Below are positions 50,231 through 58,988 of a DNA stretch of 64,000 bases, in pieces. The notes below the pieces were generated by a model. The model saw only the letters and a list, made by a program, of their open reading frames with translations. It did no database searches and was not told the origin of the DNA. The position numbers were made by a program, and so were the translations under genes. Source of the DNA: JACQAP01 sp035548375 (GTDB lineage: Bacteria > Pseudomonadota > Gammaproteobacteria > Burkholderiales > JACQAP01); assembly GCA_035548375.1 (NCBI GenBank), contig DASZTG010000060.1:1-64000 (forward strand). The letters are read 5' to 3'. Positions within the stretch are counted from its first letter, which is position 1; each line of letters begins with the position of its first letter.

Positions 50231-51001
50231 TCAAATGCGTGTCAGGACCTGCAAGGCGGCCCACGAATCAGCCGTCGGATGCGCGGTTTCCATCCACGCG
50301 CATGTTGCGCGCTCGCGAAACGAGGGTGAGTAATAGTGGACGAGCTCCGCGGGAAACAGGTAACGCATCCGGTGGGTTTCGCATAGTTTTTCAAGGGCCC
50401 CCGTATCGTTGCGTTCGACGAACACCGTGTAATTCACGTCCACGACGTTTTCGTTCCAATGCACCACGGGTTCGGCGATTCGCGTCACGTCGACATCTGC
50501 ATCCCGGAGACGTTTGACGCGGGTATCTGGCTTCTGGGTAAGTACCGCCGGGCCATACCAGAAGTCATACAAAAACAACCCGCCGGGACGCAGGTTGGCC
50601 GCGGCAGTCTTGAATGCCGCCGCCAGCGCGTCGTTGGTGACCTGGTAGCTCATGACATGGAAGAGGGAAATGACCACGTCGAATGGTTGTCCCGCTCGAA
50701 CCGAAGCCACGTCAGCCCGGCTGAAAGACAGCCGCGATGCGACATCGGGCGGCAAGCGTGATTTTCGTCGCTCCGCGGCAGCAAGCATGGACTCGCTGAG
50801 ATCGATGCCGTGCACCGAAAATCCCATTTGCGCCAGTTGTTCGGCATGTGCGGCGGTACCGCACCCTAGCTCCAGGATTCTTCGCGCATCAGGAGCATGG
50901 CTTCGAATCTGTGAGGCAACATACCCTGCTTCGGCGACGTAGTCTTTGTCGCGATACAGCAGGTCGTAGTAGCGAGCGTATGCGTCGAATACCCCGGTCA
51001 T
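50231..51001 (-). CDS. Class I SAM-dependent methyltransferase
   Basis: 256 residues. SAM motif ILELGCGTAAHAEQLAQMG, followed by VHGIDLSESMLAAAERRKS, FDVVISLFHVMSYQVTND, and AAANLRPGGLFLYDFWYGP. The N-terminal YARYYDLLYRDKDYVAEAGY is common in sugar- or polyketide-modifying methyltransferases. The ATG overlaps the aminotransferase stop (ATGA). Target unknown; probably an N- or O-methyl on a glycan amino sugar. Confidence 0.88.
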   Translation of the reverse strand: MTGVFDAYARYYDLLYRDKDYVAEAGYVASQIRSHAPDARRILELGCGTAAHAEQLAQMGFSVHGIDLSESMLAAAERRKSRLPPDVASRLSFSRADVASVRAGQPFDVVISLFHVMSYQVTNDALAAAFKTAAANLRPGGLFLYDFWYGPAVLTQKPDTRVKRLRDADVDVTRIAEPVVHWNENVVDVNYTVFVERNDTGALEKLCETHRMRYLFPAELVHYYSPSFRERATCAWMETAHPTADSWAALQVLTRI

Positions 51002-52122
51002 TGCATCAACTTCCTGACGGCGGCGGCAGATCGCTCGATCTGGTCATCGGTCAGTGCCATGCCGCTGGGAATGTAGAAACCGCGACGGGCGATCCTTTCC
51101 GCGTTCGGATGCCGCTCACCCCGGAACATGCCCTTTCTCATGAACACAGGCTGCTCGTGCATGGGCCAGAAGAACGGCCTGCTGCCGATTCCCGACTTTG
51201 CCAGCCTGGCCATCGCCTCCGAGGCGTCAAACGAAACCTCATCGTCGAGCACGATTCCATAGACCCAGTAGATATTGCTGGCCCACGCCACTTCCGGCAT
51301 TGGCAACTGTATTCCGTCCGTTCCCTTGAGCAATTCGGTGTAGCGTGCGCCCATCCTGCGCTTGATGCCGACGAATTCATCGAGGCGCTCGAGTTGCGCG
51401 ACTCCGAGCGCCGCCTGAAGATTCGTCATCCTGAAATTCCAGCCCAGATCGTCGTGCACGAACCGCTTCTCCGGCTTGAAGCAAAGGTTTCGCAAACTGC
51501 GGCATTTCTCCGCCAGTTCGGCATCGTCCGTGACCATCATCCCGCCTTCGCCAGTGGTTACATGCTTGTTGGGATAAAAGCTGAACGTGCTGATGTTCCC
51601 GAAGCTGCCACAGGGCTTTCCCTGACAGGTTTGCCCATGCATTTCCGCGGCGTCCTCGATGATTGCAAGGCCATGCCGGAGCGCCACCGCTTCCAGCGAT
51701 GCCATGTCGGTCGGAAGGCCAAAGATGTGGACAGCCATGATCGCCTTGGTGCGCGCCGTGATGCGCTCCTCGATGCGCGAGACATCCATGTTCCAGGTCT
51801 GCGGATCGCAATCGACGACGACCGGCACGGCGCCAGCACGGACGATGGCGGCAGCGCAGGAAATGATGGTGAACGTAGGAAGGATGACTTCGTCGCCGTC
51901 GCCGATGCCCAAGGCCACGACCGCGGCATCGAGCGCCACGGACCCGTTGGCAACCGCGATCGCGTGGCGACGACCGACGCGGGCGGCGAACTGTTCCTCG
52001 AATTTCCTGATAAAAGGCCCCTCGGAGGAAATCCAGCCGGTGCGAATGCATTCAACGAGGTATTTCTCCTCATTGCCGTTTAGCAACGGCTCGTTGACCG
52101 GAACGAACGGCGCCTGGCTCAT
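50998..52122 (-). CDS. per: GDP-perosamine synthase-like DegT/DnrJ aminotransferase
   Basis: 374 residues from the ATG at 52122. PLP-binding Lys in SFYPNKHVTTGEGG (K186), catalytic Asp in IIEDAAEMHG (D157), N-terminal PVNEPLLNGNEEKYLVECI and SRPFFWPMHEQPVF. These follow the RfbE/Per plan closely. With gmd two genes upstream, the pair would make GDP-4-amino-4,6-dideoxymannose (GDP-perosamine). Other 4-keto-6-deoxy sugars as substrate are not excluded. ATGA overlap with the gene upstream. Confidence 0.87.
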   Translation of the reverse strand: MSQAPFVPVNEPLLNGNEEKYLVECIRTGWISSEGPFIRKFEEQFAARVGRRHAIAVANGSVALDAAVVALGIGDGDEVILPTFTIISCAAAIVRAGAVPVVVDCDPQTWNMDVSRIEERITARTKAIMAVHIFGLPTDMASLEAVALRHGLAIIEDAAEMHGQTCQGKPCGSFGNISTFSFYPNKHVTTGEGGMMVTDDAELAEKCRSLRNLCFKPEKRFVHDDLGWNFRMTNLQAALGVAQLERLDEFVGIKRRMGARYTELLKGTDGIQLPMPEVAWASNIYWVYGIVLDDEVSFDASEAMARLAKSGIGSRPFFWPMHEQPVFMRKGMFRGERHPNAERIARRGFYIPSGMALTDDQIERSAAAVRKLMQ

Positions 52123-52556
52123 GAATCGCCGTTTAGGCGGACCTTTTCGGAACCCACCGGGTCGAACCGTGTCTTGTCCGCATCCCCTGCGTAGGGCCCC
52201 TGCTTGACTTCTATCATCTCGCTGGGCTCCAGCATCTCGAAGCCATGGCCGCCATACGCCAGCAACACGAAGTCGCCCTGCTCCAGGATTCGGCTCTCCA
52301 GGTAGTTTTGTTCGTCGTCGTAGAAGTCCACCCGCACCTTGCCGGACTTTATGAAAAGCACTTCCTTCGTGAAGTGGACTTCGCGGGCAACGGGATTGTG
52401 CACATGGGGTGCAATGACGTAACCCCGGGGACGATTCATGTAGCCAAGCTGCTGGGAAAAATCGCTCGGAGTGAAAAACTCGATGCCGTCCGCCCGATAT
52501 CCCGCGCGCAGGATCAGGGCCAACGGATTGCCGCGATGGAGAATTCTTTCGATCAC
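52119..52556 (-). CDS. Small cupin-like protein of the perosamine cluster
   Basis: 145 residues, GTG start at 52556 overlapping the GT4 stop. Central VIAPHVHNPVAREVHFTKEV with spaced His and GKVRVDFYDD followed by LEQGDFVLLAYGGHGFEML looks like a one-cupin fold with a metal-type His set. Similar small proteins occur beside sugar aminotransferases, but I cannot name the function. The GTGA and ATGA overlaps show translational coupling between GT4 and the aminotransferase. Confidence 0.75.
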   Translation of the reverse strand: MIERILHRGNPLALILRAGYRADGIEFFTPSDFSQQLGYMNRPRGYVIAPHVHNPVAREVHFTKEVLFIKSGKVRVDFYDDEQNYLESRILEQGDFVLLAYGGHGFEMLEPSEMIEVKQGPYAGDADKTRFDPVGSEKVRLNGDS

Positions 52557-53788
52557 GATGTGAGCCTTCTCGTCCCGCCGATGTAAGCCAGGATCTCCGA
52601 GCCTTCGCGCGCCAGCGAATCGATGCTGAACCCCTCCCGCACGAGCTCATTGCACCTGGCCGCCATGTCCCGCGCGAACGCCTTGTCCGCGATGAGACGC
52701 AAAATCGAATCGGCAAACCCCTTGGCGTCATCCGCTATGAGGATGTGCCGCCCATCCACCACAGGAATGCCTTCCGCGCCCAGTGTAGTGGAAACCAGGG
52801 GAATTTCACACGCGCCCGCCTCCAGAATCTTGAACCTCGTTCCCGATTCGAATTTCAGGGGCACAAGCGCGACGTCGGCATGGACCAGATAGGGCAGGAC
52901 GGATTCCAGGCGGCCGGTAGCGGTGATGTTCGGGCCGTTCAGATGGCCAAACCCTCGATCGGAGTTGTTGCCAACAATGTAAAAATGCAACGTCGGAATT
53001 CTCTCAAGCAGGATCGGGAACACCTCGTCCAACACCCATCTGGCAGCGGAATCCATCGGACTGTTGAAATGACCGAAAGTCCCGGCAAGATAGATGCACG
53101 GACTCTTGAAGCCAGCCGGGACCCGCGGCCGCACCGCGTAGGAGTCCACGTCGATGACATTCCTGAAAACCCGCACGCTTTGCTTGTCCGCAGTCAACTG
53201 CCGATAGTATTCGGCGTCGACATCCGAGACGGCCGTGGTCACGGTGCAAAAATTCGTCCATTCGCGCTCTTCTTTTTCCTTTCTCCTGCCCGCCCTTGCA
53301 ATGCGAATTTTCCTAATCCCCCTTGTATGCGGCAATTCGCGCAGGACAAATCGCGACCAGACGCTGTCGGTATCGCATACCATCGGAAGCGACGGCCTGA
53401 GTCGCCGGATGCGCTTCATCAGGCCATAGGAAATATTTCCATAGCCGAACCAGATCGCATCCGCCCGAATTCGATCGAGACATTGCAGGATGAAGTCGGC
53501 GTCCGACGGTGTATTGGAATCGAATGCCCGCTGGTAAAGCCTGCTTGCGATGCGCACCAGGCGATTGCGTGCTGGGTCCTTTGTCACGCGCGGAAGATGC
53601 GTGAACTCCTGGCAATACGGCTTGAAATAGTCCTCTGTGTGCAACCTCTGCGCATCCGATGCAATTGCGCGCGACACGATGTAAAGGTCGCATATCCTCG
53701 AGAGGGCCTTTATCGAATTTTCTATCCTCAATTGTGGGCCTCCCGCCGCCGGATGCTCGAGGATCGGGCTCGTGAACAGCACCTTCAT
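52553..53788 (-). CDS. GT4 glycosyltransferase
   Basis: 411 residues from the ATG at 53788, which overlaps the gmd stop. KVLFTSPILEHPAAGGPQLR, NISYGLMKRIRRLRPSLPMV, and C-terminal IYLAGTFGHFNSPMDSAARW, VPLKFESGTRFKILEAGACE with the EX7E-like pattern (ESGTRFKILE). Part of the gmd-GT4-cupin-per run, so perhaps it transfers perosamine or a neighbouring sugar. Confidence 0.86.
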   Translation of the reverse strand: MKVLFTSPILEHPAAGGPQLRIENSIKALSRICDLYIVSRAIASDAQRLHTEDYFKPYCQEFTHLPRVTKDPARNRLVRIASRLYQRAFDSNTPSDADFILQCLDRIRADAIWFGYGNISYGLMKRIRRLRPSLPMVCDTDSVWSRFVLRELPHTRGIRKIRIARAGRRKEKEEREWTNFCTVTTAVSDVDAEYYRQLTADKQSVRVFRNVIDVDSYAVRPRVPAGFKSPCIYLAGTFGHFNSPMDSAARWVLDEVFPILLERIPTLHFYIVGNNSDRGFGHLNGPNITATGRLESVLPYLVHADVALVPLKFESGTRFKILEAGACEIPLVSTTLGAEGIPVVDGRHILIADDAKGFADSILRLIADKAFARDMAARCNELVREGFSIDSLAREGSEILAYIGGTRRLTS

Positions 53789-54762
53789 CTGCTGGCGGTC
53801 AGGCTCTCGAGGTCGGCCTGCACCATTTCCGAGACGATTTCCGCGAAATTTCGCGACGGTTTCCACCCCAGTTCGCGCCGCGCGAGGCTGGCATCTCCAC
53901 ACAGCAGCACGGTTTCACTCGGACGGAAATAATTTGAATTGATGCTCACATAATGCCGATAGTCCAGGTCGACGGACGAGAATGCAATCTCGAGAAAATC
54001 CCGGACGCTATGGGTAATGCCCGTGGCTACAACGTAGTCGCCCGGACTGCCCTGCTGCAGCATGGAATACATGGCCTTGACATAGTCCGGCGCGTAACCC
54101 CAATCCCTTTTCGCGTCGATATTCCCCAGTTCCAGGATTTTGGTAAGGCCGAGCTTTATCTTCGCCACGGTCGAACTGATTTTCCTGGTGACGAACTGGT
54201 GTCCTCTCCTCGGCGATTCGTGGTTATAGAGTATCCCCGCAGAGACGAACATCCGGTGGTGCTGCCGGTAATTCCTGGCAAGGTGGAACGCCGCCAGCTT
54301 GGAAATGCCGTATACCGAGCGCGGATTGAACGGCGTGCTCTCGTCCTGGGGCGAAGCCTTGGCGTCACCGAACATTTCGCTCGATCCCGCGAAATAGACG
54401 CGGCATTCCGGAACGATTTCCTTGATGCTGGACAGCAGCGAGTGCGTGGCGTTGAAATTGTTCGAGACGATGGAGGATTCGTCCTCGAAGCTGTAGCTCA
54501 CAAAGCTGGAAGAGGCAAGGTGATAGCACTCGTCCGGCCTGGCGGCAGTGACGATCTTGTAAATGCTGAGGTGGTTGTCCACCGCACCCACGTGCATCGT
54601 CAGACCGCCGCGTATCGCCTCGATGTTGGATAACCTGTGTTCGGGATCCTCGAGCGCATCCCTGCGAACGACGCCGTGCACCTCGTAGCCTTTTTCGAGT
54701 AGCAGCTCCGCAAGATAGGAGCCGTCCTGGCCATTGATGCCCGTAATGAGCGCCCTTTTCAT
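53785..54762 (-). CDS. gmd: GDP-mannose 4,6-dehydratase
   Basis: 325 residues. NADP motif ITGINGQDGSYLAELLLEKG, SSSFVSYSFEDESS, AGSSEMFGDA (Ser/Glu), and YGISKLAAFHLARNYR (YxxxK). Then LYNHESPRRGHQFVTRKI and DWGYAPDYVKAMYSML. Converts GDP-mannose to GDP-4-keto-6-deoxymannose in the cytosol. Supplies the aminotransferase two genes down. Overlaps the next gene on both sides (ATGA). Confidence 0.95.
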   Translation of the reverse strand: MKRALITGINGQDGSYLAELLLEKGYEVHGVVRRDALEDPEHRLSNIEAIRGGLTMHVGAVDNHLSIYKIVTAARPDECYHLASSSFVSYSFEDESSIVSNNFNATHSLLSSIKEIVPECRVYFAGSSEMFGDAKASPQDESTPFNPRSVYGISKLAAFHLARNYRQHHRMFVSAGILYNHESPRRGHQFVTRKISSTVAKIKLGLTKILELGNIDAKRDWGYAPDYVKAMYSMLQQGSPGDYVVATGITHSVRDFLEIAFSSVDLDYRHYVSINSNYFRPSETVLLCGDASLARRELGWKPSRNFAEIVSEMVQADLESLTASR

Positions 54763-56279
54763 TTGCGGAATATGAGGATTTTTCTTGTTTCAGGATGGGA
54801 GTCGCGTATTTCCACCGAGCTGAAATGCCGCCGGCCTATTTCCCGCGCGCGGTCGAGATTGTACGTCGTGGCATCGCTTCGATCGAGGTTGGCGAAGAAC
54901 GTCGGCTCATTGACGATTTTTTCGTCATCCAGGCACACGAATTCGAGCACGAGCACCTTCCTGGCGAGCTTGCCGAAAATCTCGAATACTTCCTCCAGCG
55001 TGCGCCCCTCTCCGAGGACCAGGTGGTGGACCAGTCCGAGCACCAGTACGAGGTCCGCTTGAAACCGTTCGAGGCCGGCACGGTAGAGGGGGATCGTGCC
55101 GATTTGCCTGTCCGGATACTCACGAGCCAGATCCCGGGAACTGTAGATTTCCGTTTTCAGATCCGAAAATCCGACCCGAAGCGGCAAGATCCGCAGTTGC
55201 CTGCCCTTCGCTTTTCTGTAGAGGATGTCTACGCACGACTCGTCCTGTTCCAGGGCTATCACGCTGGAACCCAGGCTGGCCGCGAGGCTGGAATACCAGC
55301 CGGTATTGGCTCCTATGTCCAGTACGCGCGCGGGGCGCTCTGCGTGCAATAGTTCATATACGGCCTTTTGCTTCGGCAGGAAGACAACCGGGTCGGCAAG
55401 GGACAACTGCTCCCTTTTTTCATCGTAGTACGACGAATAACCGCTCAGGGGGGGCGTAACGTCCACTCCGGCAACCAGGCGCGACAACTCGTCAATCGTT
55501 TCCAGAAATACCCGCCCCTGCAATCTAGGCAATCGTCGCTTCAATATCCGCAGCCTGGCGACAAGCAGCAACCCCCGGACATAGCCGCGCAAGGCGTAGC
55601 CGCTTCGACGCGCAGGCAGATTGATCAGCTCTCTCCACGATGGCGGCGTACCACTTGTATTGCAGGCCCTGATAGACAGCAATTCACGAGCGATTTTCTG
55701 CTCGTCCCGGGCAAGGAATAGGAGCGGAAGAACCATGTATGGCAAAAGCATGCGGTCGACCACCGCGAAGCGCCGATCCTCGTACCCCCCGGAATCCAGC
55801 CATTCCTCCTCGTCCAATTGCTCGGGGGGCACCACCGAAAGGAAGTCGATGAAGGAAGGAGTCGTGCAATCAAAAAGGATGTTGTTCGGCAGGGCATCCT
55901 TGAGCGTCAGATGCGCTTTCTCCAACTCGGAGAAGAGCCTCAAATGAAACAGGACCGCATCCTTGTACATGTTCGCCGGCCATTCATGGGGATACGAGAT
56001 GACCAGCTTGCGATGCTCCAAATCGCCGTCCGCTCGCAATACGGTTTCGACTATTCCCTTCTGGTCGAGCTTTGCATCTAGGAATGTTTGATGAATGCGC
56101 GCGACGGACTCCTTCTGCTCCGGCTTTATTCTTCGGAAGATGACTTCGCCATGGTCGAACACTTCTCCATGACCGTCGAACCCAAGCAGCCGATTGCTCC
56201 CACCGTTGCTCAAGAAAATCCGATCATTGAAGCTGCTCCACGGGCTCCAGGTCCCTGGGCAGCAGGAATTCGTTGTCAT
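54759..56279 (-). CDS. Kinase-like domain fused to class I SAM methyltransferase (NoeA-like)
   Basis: 506 residues. The N-terminal half (about 35-200) has a protein-kinase/APH-type catalytic loop LTLKDALPNNILFD (D129, N134) and the metal Asp in PSFIDFLSV. The C-terminal half holds a Rossmann MTase: VLDIGANTGWYSSLAASLG at about 319-337 and VIALEQDESCVDIL. The layout recalls rhizobial NoeA-type host-specificity proteins. The start is unclear: ATG at 56279 overlaps the end of the upstream gene by 56 nt and has no ribosome-binding site, so translation may depend on coupling. Substrate unknown; a sugar phosphate or glycolipid is plausible. Confidence 0.75.
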   Translation of the reverse strand: MTTNSCCPGTWSPWSSFNDRIFLSNGGSNRLLGFDGHGEVFDHGEVIFRRIKPEQKESVARIHQTFLDAKLDQKGIVETVLRADGDLEHRKLVISYPHEWPANMYKDAVLFHLRLFSELEKAHLTLKDALPNNILFDCTTPSFIDFLSVVPPEQLDEEEWLDSGGYEDRRFAVVDRMLLPYMVLPLLFLARDEQKIARELLSIRACNTSGTPPSWRELINLPARRSGYALRGYVRGLLLVARLRILKRRLPRLQGRVFLETIDELSRLVAGVDVTPPLSGYSSYYDEKREQLSLADPVVFLPKQKAVYELLHAERPARVLDIGANTGWYSSLAASLGSSVIALEQDESCVDILYRKAKGRQLRILPLRVGFSDLKTEIYSSRDLAREYPDRQIGTIPLYRAGLERFQADLVLVLGLVHHLVLGEGRTLEEVFEIFGKLARKVLVLEFVCLDDEKIVNEPTFFANLDRSDATTYNLDRAREIGRRHFSSVEIRDSHPETRKILIFRK

Positions 56280-57861
56280 CAATCATGCGGTCCACGATGA
56301 AATCGACATACCTGTCGCCTCCAGGAATGAGTAGATTCCGGGATCGTATGTTGAACTCCCAGAAATTGGATTCCTTGGAAGCTCTCCGGTTGACGACGGG
56401 TGGAAACGGCACCTGCCGCTGAACAAAGTAGATGTACGAATATCGTTTCGCCAAATCCTGCTTCTCCGTGGATATAGGACCGACGTCTCGGGCCGAATGG
56501 AGCAATTCGTAATATTCCTCCCTCGTTCCCGGGTCGTAGGTAAACCCCTTTCCCGCATAGTGCGCGCGCCCCGCCATGATGACCGGCTTTCCCAGGTAAG
56601 CCATTTCCAGACCGGGCGTGCCATAGACCGTCACGGCGCCATCGATCAGGCCGTAGAAAACGAGGGGATTGATGTCTTCATCGAACCCGACTATGCGTAT
56701 ATGGTCCGGCAATTTCTGGAAGCGCTCTTTGACCATTGCCTGAACGCCAGTGGCGGGGTTGTCCCACGCCTCCGCGGGGTGCACTTTCAGGAGCCAGTTT
56801 ACCGAATCGTCGTTTTCGAGCGCCGAAATCGTGGAGGCTATCCATTGGTTGAAGTCATCGAAAAGCATCGGAGCGTAGTCGGTTACGCAGTCCCAGTTTA
56901 CGTGGGCGAAGATCGCCCACGTCTTTTTCCCGTTGTTGAAAACGAATTTTCTGCGGAATTCCTCGGAAACGCTGCCATAGCTCTTCAATTCCTTCACGTC
57001 GAAGGTCTTGCCTTTCACGTACCTGTTCACCAGATAATGATCAAGTCGCCTTGCCTCGACTTCAGAGAGCGGCGATTTTTCCTTGATCCAGGTCGATTCA
57101 TCGATATTGTGGAAATCGAGGTTCACATAGTCCTTCGGGTGCCTGAAGTAGAAAGCGGCGTGCAGATACGATCCCATCCAGCACGTCATTTTGAGCCCCC
57201 TGTCGATCGCGCTCCTCAGTGCGGGGCCCCAGTCGACATAGATGCCGTGTGACATGAACACGTTGGTCGCTTTTTCGCGCGTATAGGAATTGTTGGCCGC
57301 AACCAGCGCGACCAATCCCGCAAAAACGTACTCGCGCAGCAATCTTGCGTCGCCATTGAAATCCATGCCTCTCAAATAGCGCAATATGCTGGACCGGATG
57401 CTCGGTCCGACCTTGACGCCCTCGAATTCGAAGGAGGGAAGATCCTTCCATTCGACGGTGCCGGCAATCGACCTGAGTTCTTCGACGCGTGCCGGCGAAA
57501 TATGGTCGCCGAAAACAGAATAGTCCAGGTTGAAGAATTTCAGCTTGTTCTCGCAACTCTTGCGACAGGATGCGCATTCCTCGGACCATTTCTCGATATC
57601 GGGGTCCACCGTTATTTCACGCTTTACGCATGCCTTCGCAACGCCGTCGCAAATGACCGCATGCACGTCGTGCCCTCGAATCCTCGCGGCAACGGCGATG
57701 GCGGCCTCGACATCGAGCATTAGCGGCATCCCCCCCGGGACCCAGAACAAGAATTTCTTCCGTTGCCCCGCGGGCAACCGAACGCGATGCCATTCGAGCG
57801 AACGCATCCACATTCTCTTGATGAAGCGGTAGATCACCCTCAATGGCCATAGAAACTTCAT
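56224..57861 (-). CDS. Large capsule-biosynthesis-like protein
   Basis: 545 residues from the ATG at 57861 (an ATG at 57903 is the alternative; neither has a good ribosome-binding site). N-terminal FLFWVPGGMPLMLDVEAAIA, a CX2CX3C motif in ECASCRKSCENK, and the C-terminal WLLKVHPAEAWDNPATGVQA with YGTPGLEMAYLGKPVIMAGR. This C-terminal part resembles the capsule polysaccharide export/synthesis (KpsS/LipB-like) fold with a CMP- or GDP-sugar site. Function probably glycosyl transfer in surface glycan synthesis. Confidence 0.65.
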   Translation of the reverse strand: MKFLWPLRVIYRFIKRMWMRSLEWHRVRLPAGQRKKFLFWVPGGMPLMLDVEAAIAVAARIRGHDVHAVICDGVAKACVKREITVDPDIEKWSEECASCRKSCENKLKFFNLDYSVFGDHISPARVEELRSIAGTVEWKDLPSFEFEGVKVGPSIRSSILRYLRGMDFNGDARLLREYVFAGLVALVAANNSYTREKATNVFMSHGIYVDWGPALRSAIDRGLKMTCWMGSYLHAAFYFRHPKDYVNLDFHNIDESTWIKEKSPLSEVEARRLDHYLVNRYVKGKTFDVKELKSYGSVSEEFRRKFVFNNGKKTWAIFAHVNWDCVTDYAPMLFDDFNQWIASTISALENDDSVNWLLKVHPAEAWDNPATGVQAMVKERFQKLPDHIRIVGFDEDINPLVFYGLIDGAVTVYGTPGLEMAYLGKPVIMAGRAHYAGKGFTYDPGTREEYYELLHSARDVGPISTEKQDLAKRYSYIYFVQRQVPFPPVVNRRASKESNFWEFNIRSRNLLIPGGDRYVDFIVDRMIDDNEFLLPRDLEPVEQLQ

Positions 57862-57930
57862 TTCAGCGATCGCCCGGATGCCTCTGCAAGTCCGATAAGT
57901 CATCGGGAAAACGTCGCGCCAACTGTTCCT

Positions 57931-58953
57931 TCATTGGAAACGCTGGAAGACGCGCGGATTCGTCGATATTCTTGCCTTTGCAATTTCATTCCAATCGTTA
58001 TGCAGTATCGTCGATGCCGGCCCCAGGAGATCCGTCGACAGCTGAATTTCGAGAATGAGTCGATGGTCCCGCTCGAGCATTTTTCCCTTGTGTAGCGCCT
58101 GCGTGTCGACGGCAATCACGGTGCCCGCCTCGCCAAGCGCTTCGACCGGCGCGCGCTTGCATCCGGCGATGACTTCCGAATCCTCGTACCGTCGATCCGA
58201 TCGCAACCGCAGCGGCCTGTGGCGATGGCTTCCGGGCACGACCACGTGCGGACCATTTCGGGTCGTCACATCCGTCAGATAGACGAAAAATTTCACGAAT
58301 GACAATCTGCGCCGGTCGGAGTGGAACATCTGGGCGCCTAGGCTCGCAAATTCCGCCGGCTGGGGGAATGTCCACCAGGCAACCGTCTCGTCATGAACCG
58401 GAGGCGCATTGAAATATTTCCCGGCAATAAAATGCCAAACGGGATTTGTCACGTATTCCTGGATCGCGGAGGGGACCATCAGATCACTTTCCCGGATATC
58501 GAACAAACCGGTACCGTCGACTCCTCGGCGGAACGGAATATCTTCATCTTTCCCGCTGCGAAAATATGCCGGCAACGTGCTCACGGAGCGCTGAAGCGCG
58601 GTCAACAGGGATGCGGGCAATCGCTCCGCGAACACGTATATGCCGTCTTGCTTCAATGTCGCCAGACAACGTTCGATCTCACTTCTTGAAAAGAGAAATT
58701 CCGATTCGTCGCCAATGGCCACGGCAGATCGCCCTTCCTGACGATCTATGACCCTGGCACGGAACCTTGCTACCCACCTCGGTATGGCCGGATGCACGGA
58801 AGCAATGCCGCGAATCGCGATCGTTTCGTCGTAGGTATGATGGGGAATTGGCCGAAAAACAACCCGGAGAGACGCGAGAAACCTGAGCATATCCACAACG
58901 GCCAGGAGTAATTTCTTCACGGCTGAATGCTCCGCGGGATGTGAAGAGGTCAT
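57931..58953 (-). CDS. Phytanoyl-CoA dioxygenase-family (PhyH) protein
   Basis: 340 residues. Double-stranded beta-helix Fe(II)/2-oxoglutarate marks: GAQMFHSDRRRLSFVKFFVY (HxD), GPHVVVPGSHRHRPL, a distal His in DTQALHKGKM, and the 2OG-binding Arg in RDHRLILEIQLS. The N-terminal 90 residues are an extra, basic and hydrophobic extension (LLLAVVDMLRFLASLRVV) that may contact the membrane. Hydroxylation of a glycan or lipid acceptor is a guess from context. Confidence 0.85.
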   Translation of the reverse strand: MTSSHPAEHSAVKKLLLAVVDMLRFLASLRVVFRPIPHHTYDETIAIRGIASVHPAIPRWVARFRARVIDRQEGRSAVAIGDESEFLFSRSEIERCLATLKQDGIYVFAERLPASLLTALQRSVSTLPAYFRSGKDEDIPFRRGVDGTGLFDIRESDLMVPSAIQEYVTNPVWHFIAGKYFNAPPVHDETVAWWTFPQPAEFASLGAQMFHSDRRRLSFVKFFVYLTDVTTRNGPHVVVPGSHRHRPLRLRSDRRYEDSEVIAGCKRAPVEALGEAGTVIAVDTQALHKGKMLERDHRLILEIQLSTDLLGPASTILHNDWNEIAKARISTNPRVFQRFQ

Positions 58954-58988
58954 TGTCGGTCGCGGCTCGGAATTGAACGATCACGCAA

